From positions 1 to 41,771 of the forward strand of contig DGVL01000150.1 in assembly GCA_002394965.1 (NCBI GenBank): a stretch of DNA of 41,771 nt, given 5' to 3'. The notes under the pieces were generated by a model, which saw nothing but the letters and a program-made list of their open reading frames with translations, was not told the origin of the DNA and ran no database searches. The number at the start of each line of letters is the position of its first letter. Positions within the stretch are counted from its first letter, which is position 1. Position numbers and translations under genes: made by a program. This document shows positions 33,385-41,309 of this stretch, in pieces. This DNA comes from Lachnospira sp. UBA4285 (GTDB taxonomy: Bacteria; Bacillota; Clostridia; Lachnospirales; Lachnospiraceae).

Positions 33385-34472
33385 TGCCAATTGTCCAGTT
33401 CTTTTTTGAGCGCCGGCAGCAGCTCGTCTTCCGGAAGTGTGGCGATCACTTTGCCGCGGCGCATTACAAGTCCCTTTCCTTTTCCGCCGGCGATTCCCAG
33501 ATCCGCTTCTTTTGCTTCACCGGGGCCATTAACGACACAGCCCATGACGGCTACTTTGATATTCAGATCCTGATAGTCCTTGACAAGATCTTCCACCTGC
33601 TTCGCCAGTCCGATGAGATCAATCTGTGTCCGGCCGCAGGTCGGGCAGCTCACTACTTCAATCCCGCTTTTCACAAGCCCCAGCGTGCGCAGGATTTCTT
33701 TCGCCGCCTCAACTTCCCGCACCGGATCGTCTGTCAGAGAGACGCGGATCGTGTCGCCAATCCCCTGTCCCAGAATCAGCGCGAGTCCGACAGATGACTT
33801 TATCGTGCCGCGAAACAGTGTTCCCGCCTCGGTTATTCCGACATGAAGCGGGTGATAGGTCCTGTCAGCAATCAGCTCGTGCGCCCTGACACACATCATC
33901 ACGTCAGATGATTTGATGGAGATCACGAGATTGTCATATCCCATGTCCTCGATCATGTGTACTTTGTCCAGCGCGCTCTCGACCAGTCCCTCGGCGGTAA
34001 CTCCGCCGTACTTCTCGACCAGATCCTTCTCAAGAGACCCGCTGTTTACGCCCACCCGGATCGGAATGTTCCGCTCCTTTGCGCAGGAAACGACCGCCCT
34101 CACCTGGTCTCTGCCGCCGATATTTCCGGGGTTGATGCGAATCTTGTCTGCCCCGTTCTCCATGGCGGCAATGGCCATCCGGTAGTCAAAGTGAATGTCT
34201 GCCACGAGTGGAATGTGGATCTGTTTTTTGATTTCCTTAAGTGCCAGCGCCGCCTCCGGCGTGGGAACCGTGCAGCGGACGATCTGACATCCGGCATTCT
34301 CAAGTCGGATGATCTGGTCGACCGTCGCCTTCACATCCTCTGTCCTTGTATTGGTCATGGACTGGATGGCGATGGGGTTGTTTCCTCCGATCCTGACACT
34401 GCCTATGGCTACTTCCCTGGATATTCTTCTGATCCGGTTCAACGATGGACTCCCTTTCTCTCCTGCTATCAA
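33381..34472 (-). CDS. ispG: 4-hydroxy-3-methylbut-2-en-1-yl diphosphate synthase (GcpE)
   Basis: 363 aa, 4Fe-4S enzyme of the MEP isoprenoid pathway, converting MEcPP to HMBPP. Motifs: IAIQSMTNTRTEDV at the N-terminus, DKIRINPGNIG, and the cluster-binding SCPTCGRTQID plus MGCVVNGPGE. The start is a TTG in either case: the one at 34472 has GAGGAG at 6 nt, while one at 34442 with AAAGGGAG at 8 nt would fit the usual family N-terminus better. It lies 10 nt after rseP and overlaps polC by 4 nt. Confidence 0.94.
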   Translation of the reverse strand: MIAGEKGSPSLNRIRRISREVAIGSVRIGGNNPIAIQSMTNTRTEDVKATVDQIIRLENAGCQIVRCTVPTPEAALALKEIKKQIHIPLVADIHFDYRMAIAAMENGADKIRINPGNIGGRDQVRAVVSCAKERNIPIRVGVNSGSLEKDLVEKYGGVTAEGLVESALDKVHMIEDMGYDNLVISIKSSDVMMCVRAHELIADRTYHPLHVGITEAGTLFRGTIKSSVGLALILGQGIGDTIRVSLTDDPVREVEAAKEILRTLGLVKSGIEVVSCPTCGRTQIDLIGLAKQVEDLVKDYQDLNIKVAVMGCVVNGPGEAKEADLGIAGGKGKGLVMRRGKVIATLPEDELLPALKKELDNWQ

Positions 34473-34482
34473 GGAGATCTCC

Positions 34483-35856
34483 TCAGAACAGTCTTGTTAT
34501 GTCGTGAAACAGCACATAGATGCTCAGGGCAAACAGAAACACCATTCCTGCCATCTGCACCATTCCCTCGTGCTCCTTTTTCATCGGCCGGCGGCGGATC
34601 GCCTCGATGATGAGAATCAGGATCTTTCCGCCGTCAAGCCCTGGCAGCGGAAGCAGGTTCATGACCCCGAGGTTCGCGGATATCGCCTCCGCGAAAAACA
34701 GAAGGTTCATAACCACATAAAAAACGCCGTCCGGGCGGCTTGTATTAACGACCTCATTGACAGTCTGGACAATCCCGACGGGGCCGGAGAGATCGTTGAC
34801 CGTCACCTGCCCTGTGAACATCATGCCGACGCTCTGCACGACAGCCTTGCTCCAGTACCAGACATCCTGCGCAGCGGCGCCAATCGTCGGGAGCGCCCCG
34901 ACCTTCTGCCGGGTTCCCGGAACGGTGATGCCGGTGTAATACACAACACTTGTCTGAAGCTGCGGAGTTACCGAAACCGTCAGAGTCTGACCGTTCCTCT
35001 CCACCGTGACCGCGACAGAACTTCCGCCCGCTGCACGAATCGCCTCCACGGCAGAATTTCCGTCCTCTACTTTCGTATCGCCCACCTGGCGGATGATATC
35101 TCCGGACCGGATACCGGCCCTGTCAGCTGATGCATCCTCCGTGACCGAGCTCACCGTGCCGTCACTCTGCAGCATAATTCCAATCCGGTAAGCCTGTTCC
35201 TCTATCTTCTGCGGTGTGACAGCTGCCTCATACGCAGCACCATCTCTCTCATAGCGGATTAGAAGTGTCTGCTGACCATGATACGAGACGTAAAAGTCAT
35301 AATCCCTTGCGAATGTGACTGCATATCCATTTACACTTTTGATCGTGTCTCCGGATTGAAGGCCCGCCGCCGCGGCCGGGGAATCATCCGTCACATTGCC
35401 GATGACAGGCCGGTCTACGCCGACACCTCCGATCACCAGAACAGCCAGGACAAAGGCGAGAAGGAAATTAAAAAGCGGTCCTGCCAGTGCAATGCTGATG
35501 CGCACGCCTACGGATTTATCCGACAGTCTGGCGTGACTGCCGTATTTTTTTACCAGCTCCCGGGCGTGAAGATCCCGGTCGCTCAGATTTTCTTCTCCTT
35601 CTTCTCCAGTCAGTTCTCCCGGGCCATCTTCCTCTGTGTCATCCGCGCCGAGCATCATGCAGTAGCCGCCGAAGGGAATCGCGTTGATGCAGTAATCCGT
35701 GTCGCCGTGCCGGCGCCTGAACAGATGCGGTCCGAATCCGATCGCGAATTCCAGAACCGCCACACCATTAGCCCGTGCGGCGAGAAAATGCCCGAATTCG
35801 TGGACAATGACCAGGACACTGATGAGGATTACAGCCAGCAGTATGTTGATGATCAT
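34483..35856 (-). CDS. rseP: Site-2 (RIP) metalloprotease RseP/RasP
   Basis: 457 aa, membrane zinc protease that cuts anti-sigma factors and signal peptide remnants within the bilayer. The zinc motif HEFGH is at 19-23 in the first helix and the third ligand motif NLLPLPGLDGG at about 400-410. Two PDZ-like repeats are visible: about 150-215 (SPAAAAGLQSGDTIKSVNG) and about 225-300 (ADRAGIRSGDIIRQVGD). An acidic insert of about 40 residues (71-112) follows the first domain. It is longer than B. subtilis RasP (about 420 aa). It starts 16 nt after dxr. Confidence 0.94.
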   Translation of the reverse strand: MIINILLAVILISVLVIVHEFGHFLAARANGVAVLEFAIGFGPHLFRRRHGDTDYCINAIPFGGYCMMLGADDTEEDGPGELTGEEGEENLSDRDLHARELVKKYGSHARLSDKSVGVRISIALAGPLFNFLLAFVLAVLVIGGVGVDRPVIGNVTDDSPAAAAGLQSGDTIKSVNGYAVTFARDYDFYVSYHGQQTLLIRYERDGAAYEAAVTPQKIEEQAYRIGIMLQSDGTVSSVTEDASADRAGIRSGDIIRQVGDTKVEDGNSAVEAIRAAGGSSVAVTVERNGQTLTVSVTPQLQTSVVYYTGITVPGTRQKVGALPTIGAAAQDVWYWSKAVVQSVGMMFTGQVTVNDLSGPVGIVQTVNEVVNTSRPDGVFYVVMNLLFFAEAISANLGVMNLLPLPGLDGGKILILIIEAIRRRPMKKEHEGMVQMAGMVFLFALSIYVLFHDITRLF

Positions 35857-35872
35857 ATATCTTCCTTAATAT

Positions 35873-37021
35873 TTACTCATGATTCCGGCGCAGAAGCTCA
35901 TATGTCTTCGCTTCCGTCTCCAGAATTTCCTCCACCGAAGGGTCGGCTACATAGGTGCATGCCTGCATGGCCTCATCGATCATAGCCGGAATATCAAAAA
36001 AGCCGATCTCATCTCTTAAGAATCTGGCAACGGCATATTCATTGGCGGCGTTGAATGCTGTCGGAACATTGCCACCTGCCTCAGAAGCCTGAAAAGCGAG
36101 TTTCAGGCCTGTGAATGTCTCCATGTCCGGCTTTTCAAACGTAATCTTCCCGAGTTCAAAGAAATCCACGCGCCTGGAATTCAGAGGCCTTCTGTGCGGG
36201 AAGTACAGGGCATAGGCGATCGGAAGCCGCATGTCAGGGCTTCCAAGCTGCCCTATGATCCCGCCGTCCTGAAACTGCACCATGGAGTGGATGATACTCT
36301 GCGGCTGAACGATGACCTGAATCTTCCCGACCGGTACGTCAAAAAGCCACTGCGCTTCCATGACCTCAAGGCCCTTGTTCACCAGCGTCGATGAATCAAT
36401 CGTGATCTTGTGCCCCATGTTCCAGTTCGGATGTCTGAGTGCGTCGGCCGCTTTTACGTGCACCAGTTCGTCGTGCTTCATGCCGCGGAACGGACCGCCT
36501 GAGCAGGTGAGAAGAATTTTTTCGACTTCATCGTGAAATTCACCGTGAAGAGACTGAAAGATCGCAGAGTGCTCTGAATCCACCGGATATATGGTAATTC
36601 CTTTTTCCCTCGCGAGTCTGGTGATGATGTGTCCGGCTGTGACGAGTGTCTCCTTGTTGGCCAGCGCGATCTCCTTGCCCGCCTGAATAGCGGCGATAGT
36701 CGGCCGGATCCCCATCATGCCGACGACCGCTGTCAGTACTGTATCCGCATCCTCATATGTGGCAGCTTCCAGCAGACCTTCATCACCGCTCACAACCTTT
36801 ACATCCGTATCTGAGAGCAGCGCCTTGAGATCGCTCTCAAGCGACTTGTCCGCGATGCTCACCAGACCTGCGTGAAACTCCCGCGCCTGACTGGCCAGTT
36901 TTTTGATGTTGTGCCCGGCAGCCAGAGCGACAGCCTGCAGTTCACCGTGGCTCTGCCGGATCACATCCAGCGTCTGGGTCCCGATGGAACCGGTAGACCC
37001 CAGAATTGAAATTTTTTTCAT
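35873..37021 (-). CDS. dxr: 1-deoxy-D-xylulose-5-phosphate reductoisomerase
   Basis: 382 aa. First committed MEP pathway enzyme, NADPH-dependent. The nucleotide-binding ISILGSTGSIGTQTLDV opens the protein; catalytic and metal-binding parts are PVDSEHSAIFQSL, LTCSGGPF and the NWNMGHKITIDSSTLVNKG stretch. AAGGAG lies 6 nt before the ATG. With ispG in the same cluster it supplies isoprenoid for the undecaprenyl synthase upstream. Confidence 0.97.
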   Translation of the reverse strand: MKKISILGSTGSIGTQTLDVIRQSHGELQAVALAAGHNIKKLASQAREFHAGLVSIADKSLESDLKALLSDTDVKVVSGDEGLLEAATYEDADTVLTAVVGMMGIRPTIAAIQAGKEIALANKETLVTAGHIITRLAREKGITIYPVDSEHSAIFQSLHGEFHDEVEKILLTCSGGPFRGMKHDELVHVKAADALRHPNWNMGHKITIDSSTLVNKGLEVMEAQWLFDVPVGKIQVIVQPQSIIHSMVQFQDGGIIGQLGSPDMRLPIAYALYFPHRRPLNSRRVDFFELGKITFEKPDMETFTGLKLAFQASEAGGNVPTAFNAANEYAVARFLRDEIGFFDIPAMIDEAMQACTYVADPSVEEILETEAKTYELLRRNHE

Positions 37022-37062
37022 ATCCGCTCCTTATTTGACAGATGAAGCCGCATGTCCTGTTC

Positions 37063-37875
37063 TCAGCCTTTGAGCATGACCAGAAGCTGAAATGTATAGT
37101 ATACGGCCGGTGCCGTGAAAATGACAGAGTCAAACCGGTCCAGAATGCCGCCGTGTCCCGGAATGATCCGGCCGTAATCCTTGATATCGTGATTGCGCTT
37201 TATGGCAGATGCCGAGAGATCGCCGAATATTCCGAACACCGCACCGATGGCACCTGTCATGAAGAAAATCATACCCTGTCCCGGGATGTCCAGCATTCCG
37301 AGCGAGTGCATGATGAATCCGAAGACAAGCGAAGCGATGCCGGAGCCGATGATTCCTCCGACAGCCCCTTCGATCGTCTTGTGCGGCGAGAGCCGGACGG
37401 TCATCTTGTGTTTTCCAAATGCCTTTCCCGAGAAGTATGCACACGTGTCATTGATCCAGCTTCCGGCAAAAATCAGCCAGGCTGTGTACTGCCCGTCAGG
37501 AAGATTGCGCGTCTGGTATATGTACGAGATCATCACGCCCGCCCACACAAGACCGAAATACGCATACGATATCTGTTCCGTCCGGTACTTTGGAAATGTC
37601 ACCACATACACCATCATCTGCGCCAGAAATCCACAGCACAGAACAGCTGTCTGCAGCAGCAGGCCATCTTGCAGCAGGCTCAGATAATAAACCATCAGCG
37701 TTATAAAACCGATCACGGCAGGCGACGTCCTGCGCATATCCACCGCACGGTAGAACTCAAACATCCCGACAGCCGAACACACCAGGCAGAAGAAAAACAG
37801 GAACCAGCCTCCGAAGACCAGTGCTGCCACGATTAGAACTCCCAGTACACAGCCGCTGGCAATTCTTTTCTTCAT
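37063..37875 (-). CDS. cdsA: Phosphatidate cytidylyltransferase
   Basis: 270 aa membrane enzyme making CDP-diacylglycerol from phosphatidate and CTP. About eight hydrophobic helices; the C-terminal signature is complete: SASAIKRNHDIKDYGRIIPG followed by HGGILDRFDS. The GSWINDTCAYFSGKAFGKHK segment is also typical. GGGAG lies 9 nt upstream of the ATG. Normal place between uppS and dxr. Confidence 0.95.
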   Translation of the reverse strand: MKKRIASGCVLGVLIVAALVFGGWFLFFFCLVCSAVGMFEFYRAVDMRRTSPAVIGFITLMVYYLSLLQDGLLLQTAVLCCGFLAQMMVYVVTFPKYRTEQISYAYFGLVWAGVMISYIYQTRNLPDGQYTAWLIFAGSWINDTCAYFSGKAFGKHKMTVRLSPHKTIEGAVGGIIGSGIASLVFGFIMHSLGMLDIPGQGMIFFMTGAIGAVFGIFGDLSASAIKRNHDIKDYGRIIPGHGGILDRFDSVIFTAPAVYYTFQLLVMLKG

Positions 37876-37898
37876 GTTCTGTCTCTCCCTTCACACTT

Positions 37899-38630
37899 TC
37901 AGGACTTCACTCCGCCAAAGCGCCTCTCGCGCTGATTGTACTTCTTCACAGCTTCAATCAGCGCATCCCTGCCGAAATCCGGCCAGAACACGTCAGTAAA
38001 ATAAAATTCCGTATATGCCAGCTGCCAGGGGAGGTAATTGCTGAGCCGCTCCTCTCCGCTGGTGCGGATGAGCAGATCCGGGTCCGGAAGGTCTCTCGTG
38101 TCCAGATGACGGCTGATCGTCTCCTCTGTGATCGCGTCCGGCTCAATCCTTCCTTCCCGCACTTGTGCCGCGATTGACTGCACTGCGCGGGTAATCTCAT
38201 CCCGGCCGCCGTAATTGATGGCAATGGTGAACTGCAGGCCCGTATTGGTCTTTGTCGCCTCTTCCAGTGCCACAATTTCTGCGAGAAGGTCTTTTCTCAG
38301 TCCGTCCCTGCGCCCGATTATGCGGCAACGGACATTATTCTCATTGCACTCGCCGATATAGTCGTGAAGATACTTTTTCAGAAGTGTCATCAGGGCAGAA
38401 ACCTCTTCTGCAGACCGCTTCCAGTTCTCCGTTGAAAAAGCGTATATCGTCAGGTACTGGATCCCTATGTCGTCAGCAATTCTGACAACCGATTTCACAT
38501 TGGCTGCCCCGGCTGCATGACCGTACGTGCGCGGCATATGGCGCTTCCTGGCCCAGCGGCCGTTTCCGTCCATGATGATGGCAACATGGCACGGGATTAC
38601 CAGCCCAAGCTTCTCATTTCTGATATCCAT
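37899..38630 (-). CDS. uppS: Undecaprenyl diphosphate synthase (cis-prenyltransferase)
   Basis: 243 aa. It extends farnesyl diphosphate to the C55 carrier lipid for peptidoglycan. The motif IIMDGNGRWA with the catalytic Asp is near residue 20, TIYAFSTENWKR in the middle and RTSGEERLSNYLPWQLAYTE near the end. The ATG at 38630 has GAGGAA upstream; a GTG four codons earlier would contain this site. The start lies only about 15 nt after the T-run of a terminator that follows frr (see findings). Confidence 0.95.
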   Translation of the reverse strand: MDIRNEKLGLVIPCHVAIIMDGNGRWARKRHMPRTYGHAAGAANVKSVVRIADDIGIQYLTIYAFSTENWKRSAEEVSALMTLLKKYLHDYIGECNENNVRCRIIGRRDGLRKDLLAEIVALEEATKTNTGLQFTIAINYGGRDEITRAVQSIAAQVREGRIEPDAITEETISRHLDTRDLPDPDLLIRTSGEERLSNYLPWQLAYTEFYFTDVFWPDFGRDALIEAVKKYNQRERRFGGVKS

Positions 38631-38645
38631 CGCGTTCCTCACTGC

Positions 38646-38690
38646 AAAAAAATCCGTAAGTGTCCCGCAGACTAAGGGACCCCTACGGAT
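38646..38690 (-). terminator. Terminator or attenuator between frr and uppS
   Basis: On the minus strand a 7-bp outer stem (38652-38658 with 38684-38690) and an inner GTCCC/GGGAC stem (38662-38666 with 38676-38680) precede a run of seven T (38646-38652). It directly precedes uppS with no room for a normal promoter between. Confidence 0.82.
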
Positions 38691-38708
38691 CAGATACCTG
38701 ACCAGGCA

Positions 38709-39260
38709 TCACAACGTCATGACTTCGGTCATTTTGTTCTTCACTGTGTCATCGATCTTCTTTGTATACGAATCGGTAAGCTTCTGAATACTATCCTCCA
38801 TATTGGAGAGCTCGTCATCGGAGATCGTTCCGGCCTTGTTCTCTTTCTTGAAGCTGTCGTTGGCGTCACGGCGGATATTGCGGATGGCAACCTTTGCGTC
38901 CTCGCCCTTTTTCTTGACTTCCTTTGCCAGTTCTTTTCGTCTGTCCTCTGTGAGTTCAGGATACACAAGCCGAACGACCTTTCCGTCTGTCCCCGGCGTG
39001 ATTCCGATGTCAGAAGTCTGAATTGCCTTCATGATCTCCTTGATGAGTGACGGGTCCCACGGCTGAATCTGCAGCATTCTCGCCTCAGGAACCGAGACAT
39101 TGGCAACCTGCGGCAACGGTGTCGGAGCACCATAATACAGAACCGTCAGCTTGTCGAGAATGTGCGGATTCGCGCGTCCGGCGCGGATGGCAGTGAGTTC
39201 CTCCCGAAGCGCCTCGTGGGATTTCTTCATCTTGTCTTCATATTCTTTCAGGTCGCTCAT
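38709..39260 (-). CDS. frr: Ribosome recycling factor
   Basis: 183 aa, usual length. Works with EF-G to split post-termination ribosomes. The RAGRANPHILDKLTVLYYG block, the PTPLPQVANVSVPEARML block and the coiled LTEDRRKELAKEVKKKGEDA helix define it. AAAGGA lies 5 nt before the ATG. It follows pyrH by 10 nt. Confidence 0.97.
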   Translation of the reverse strand: MSDLKEYEDKMKKSHEALREELTAIRAGRANPHILDKLTVLYYGAPTPLPQVANVSVPEARMLQIQPWDPSLIKEIMKAIQTSDIGITPGTDGKVVRLVYPELTEDRRKELAKEVKKKGEDAKVAIRNIRRDANDSFKKENKAGTISDDELSNMEDSIQKLTDSYTKKIDDTVKNKMTEVMTL

Positions 39261-39270
39261 ATCTGTCCTT

Positions 39271-39972
39271 TCAGGCGGTGACGAGAGTTCCGTTTAAATG
39301 GCCTGTCATCGCATTAACAATACTGTTTTTTTCCTTCAGATCAAAGATCATCAGCGGGATGTGATTCTCCATGCACATCACCGAGGCAGTCAGGTCGATA
39401 ACGCCCAGCTCCTTCTCGACGACTTCTTTGATGGAAATCTGATCGTACCGCTCGGCCTGCGGATCGATCTTCGGGTCCGCCGTGTACACACCGTCAATAT
39501 TCTTGGCAAGCAGAATTGCATCTGCGTCAAGTTCCGCCGCCCGCAGGGCAATTCCGGTGTCCGTCGAGAAGTACGGATGCCCCGTACCGCCGGCAAAGAA
39601 CACAACTATCCCTGCCTCGAGCAAGGAAAGCGCAAGATCCTTTGAAAACAGGCTCGTCATCGTACCCACGGCAAATGGCGTCAGAATCCGCGTTGAAAGG
39701 CCGTGATTGCGGAATATTTCCGACACATAGATGCAGTTCATCACGGTCGCCAGCATGCCAATCTGATCCGCCTTGGTCCGGTCGATGCCGCTGCTGGCTC
39801 TGCCTCTCCAGTAATTGCCTCCGCCGATCACAATTCCGACAGAACTGCCGCTGTCCCGGATCTGCTTGACCTGCAGCGCTATATTGCCGATAAGTTCATT
39901 GTCATATCCGGATCCGCCGCCGGTCAGCGCTTCCCCGGAAAGCTTCAGAATAACCCGTCTGTACTGTGCCAT
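39271..39972 (-). CDS. pyrH: Uridylate kinase (UMP kinase)
   Basis: 233 aa bacterial UMP kinase of the amino acid kinase fold, making UDP from UMP. Landmarks: RVILKLSGEAL, VIGGGNYWRGR, FAGGTGHPYFSTDT and NIDGVYTADP. GGGGAG lies 6 nt before the ATG. Usually preceded by rpsB-tsf; here the upstream neighbour is a polysaccharide deacetylase gene. Confidence 0.96.
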   Translation of the reverse strand: MAQYRRVILKLSGEALTGGGSGYDNELIGNIALQVKQIRDSGSSVGIVIGGGNYWRGRASSGIDRTKADQIGMLATVMNCIYVSEIFRNHGLSTRILTPFAVGTMTSLFSKDLALSLLEAGIVVFFAGGTGHPYFSTDTGIALRAAELDADAILLAKNIDGVYTADPKIDPQAERYDQISIKEVVEKELGVIDLTASVMCMENHIPLMIFDLKEKNSIVNAMTGHLNGTLVTA

Positions 39973-39998
39973 CTGTTTCTCCCCGCATAATTTTCTGT

Positions 39999-40007
39999 AT
40001 TATACCA
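39999..40007 (-). promoter_or_regulatory. Extended -10 promoter of pyrH-frr
   Basis: TGGTATAAT on the minus strand (39999-40007) lies 26 nt before the pyrH start. A TTTCAA at 17 bp spacing is a poor -35, which an extended -10 can offset. Supports pyrH-frr as a separate transcription unit. Confidence 0.65.
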
Positions 40008-40080
40008 TATCCGCCCGGCACTTGAAACATGAAAAACGGAATGCCCGGCCGTATGGCGCGCTAATCTGCGCCCCACAGGA

Positions 40081-41118
40081 TCAGTAGCGCGCGTCGTTTC
40101 CAAATGCGGCGAAGCTGTAGCCCTGACTTCTTGCGTAGTCAAGAAAATCACCCAGTACTGCCGTATTGGTATCCGATACAGCGTGAAGCAGATAGATCGC
40201 CCCGGGGTGAAGCTGATTCTCCATCTCCTGAAGGGCTTCAGCCTTGTCCGGCTGTGCTGCCGTATCCCAGTCGTGGTAGGCGAAGCTCCAGAACACACAT
40301 TCAAAGCCCATCGCGTTCATAAGCGCCAGGCTCTGCTCGGAGAACTGTCCCTCCGGATACCGGAAATAGCGCATCTCATAGCCGTACGTATCATACACCT
40401 CTTCTTCAAGCGGCATGACATCCTCCACCTGTTCTTCCAGCGAGTAGGACGGCTCACCGGCGGACGGATGACTGATGGTGTGATTCCCGACCGTGTGCCC
40501 CTCTGTAATCATGCGCTGCAGAATATCCGGCTTGGAGTCAAAGAATGCCTGTGTGACGAAAAATGTCCCCCGGATCCCCCGCGCGTCCAGTGTGTCCAGG
40601 ATTTTTTCCGCATTTCCGATGTCGTATCCGCAGTCAAAGGTCACGTAGATTGTCTTTTCGCTCGTGTCGGCCAGCCATACGGCATTGTAGTTCGTGCCAT
40701 ACTTGCTCATGTAATACTTGTAGCCGTTCGGAACGTTGTTCTCATCGCGGTCGGTGAGATTGGCTCCCGTCCCGATCGACGTGTTGTCAAGTGAGCGAAG
40801 GCTGTCTGTGATCTCGACCCGGTGAATCTGCCGGCCGCCGGACTGCGTCGTCACGGCAGCTGTCGTCTTTGCCGGACCCGACGTTTCTGAAAAGCCTTCC
40901 GATCCGGAAGATGCGCTTACAGCATCGGGCACAGACGTATCCCCGGCAGTGCCTTTCCGGTGGCTGTATGCGCTGACGCCTCCGACAAGAGCCACCACAA
41001 CGGCCGCCGCAGCCACAATGGCCGTGACCGTTCTCAATCTGCTTCGATTTGAATACCATCTGCGCATGTCCCGGCGAATCGGTACTCTTTTGTTTTCTTT
41101 CTGTTCTTCCTCTTCCAT
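40081..41118 (-). CDS. PdaA-like polysaccharide (peptidoglycan) deacetylase
   Basis: 345 aa. A basic N-terminus and one membrane helix (about 30-50) anchor it; a Ser/Thr/Ala-rich linker of about 50 residues leads to a NodB deacetylase domain. Motifs: YVTFDCGYDIGNA (catalytic Asp), GHTVGNHTISHPS (metal His pair), RYFRYPEGQFSE, WSFAYHDWD and HPGAIYLLHAVS. The TFDxGYD form and these later motifs match PdaA, which makes muramic delta-lactam in spore cortex of Bacillus; whether that is its role here is inference. The second of two ATGs is preferred because GGAGG sits too close to the first (41121). Confidence 0.88.
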   Translation of the reverse strand: MEEEEQKENKRVPIRRDMRRWYSNRSRLRTVTAIVAAAAVVVALVGGVSAYSHRKGTAGDTSVPDAVSASSGSEGFSETSGPAKTTAAVTTQSGGRQIHRVEITDSLRSLDNTSIGTGANLTDRDENNVPNGYKYYMSKYGTNYNAVWLADTSEKTIYVTFDCGYDIGNAEKILDTLDARGIRGTFFVTQAFFDSKPDILQRMITEGHTVGNHTISHPSAGEPSYSLEEQVEDVMPLEEEVYDTYGYEMRYFRYPEGQFSEQSLALMNAMGFECVFWSFAYHDWDTAAQPDKAEALQEMENQLHPGAIYLLHAVSDTNTAVLGDFLDYARSQGYSFAAFGNDARY

Positions 41119-41178
41119 CATTCCTCCAATCACTGCCGCGGTCCTTCCCAAACCCCGTCTGAAGCCGCCAACGTTTAA

Positions 41179-41207
41179 AGAATAAAGGAAATCATCTGAT
41201 AAAACAA
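41179..41207 (-). promoter_or_regulatory. Candidate promoter of the pdaA-like gene
   Basis: On the minus strand TTGTTT (41202-41207) and TATTCT (41179-41184) are 17 bp apart in an AT-rich patch, about 60 nt before the start codon. Only four of six bases match the -10 consensus. Confidence 0.4.
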
Positions 41208-41245
41208 GAGACGCGTTCAAAACTTTACACGGGCGTCGAGCCCTT

Positions 41246-41282
41246 AAAAAAACGGCCGCCCGGGAATCTCCCCGGACAGCCG
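41246..41282 (-). terminator. Rho-independent terminator of ilvC
   Basis: A 12-bp GC-rich stem with two G-U pairs (41253-41264 with 41271-41282), a 6-nt loop, and a run of seven T on the minus strand (41246-41252), 27 nt after the ilvC stop. Confidence 0.9.
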
Positions 41283-41309
41283 CTCTTCTTGAATCGAACT
41301 CTTACGCGA

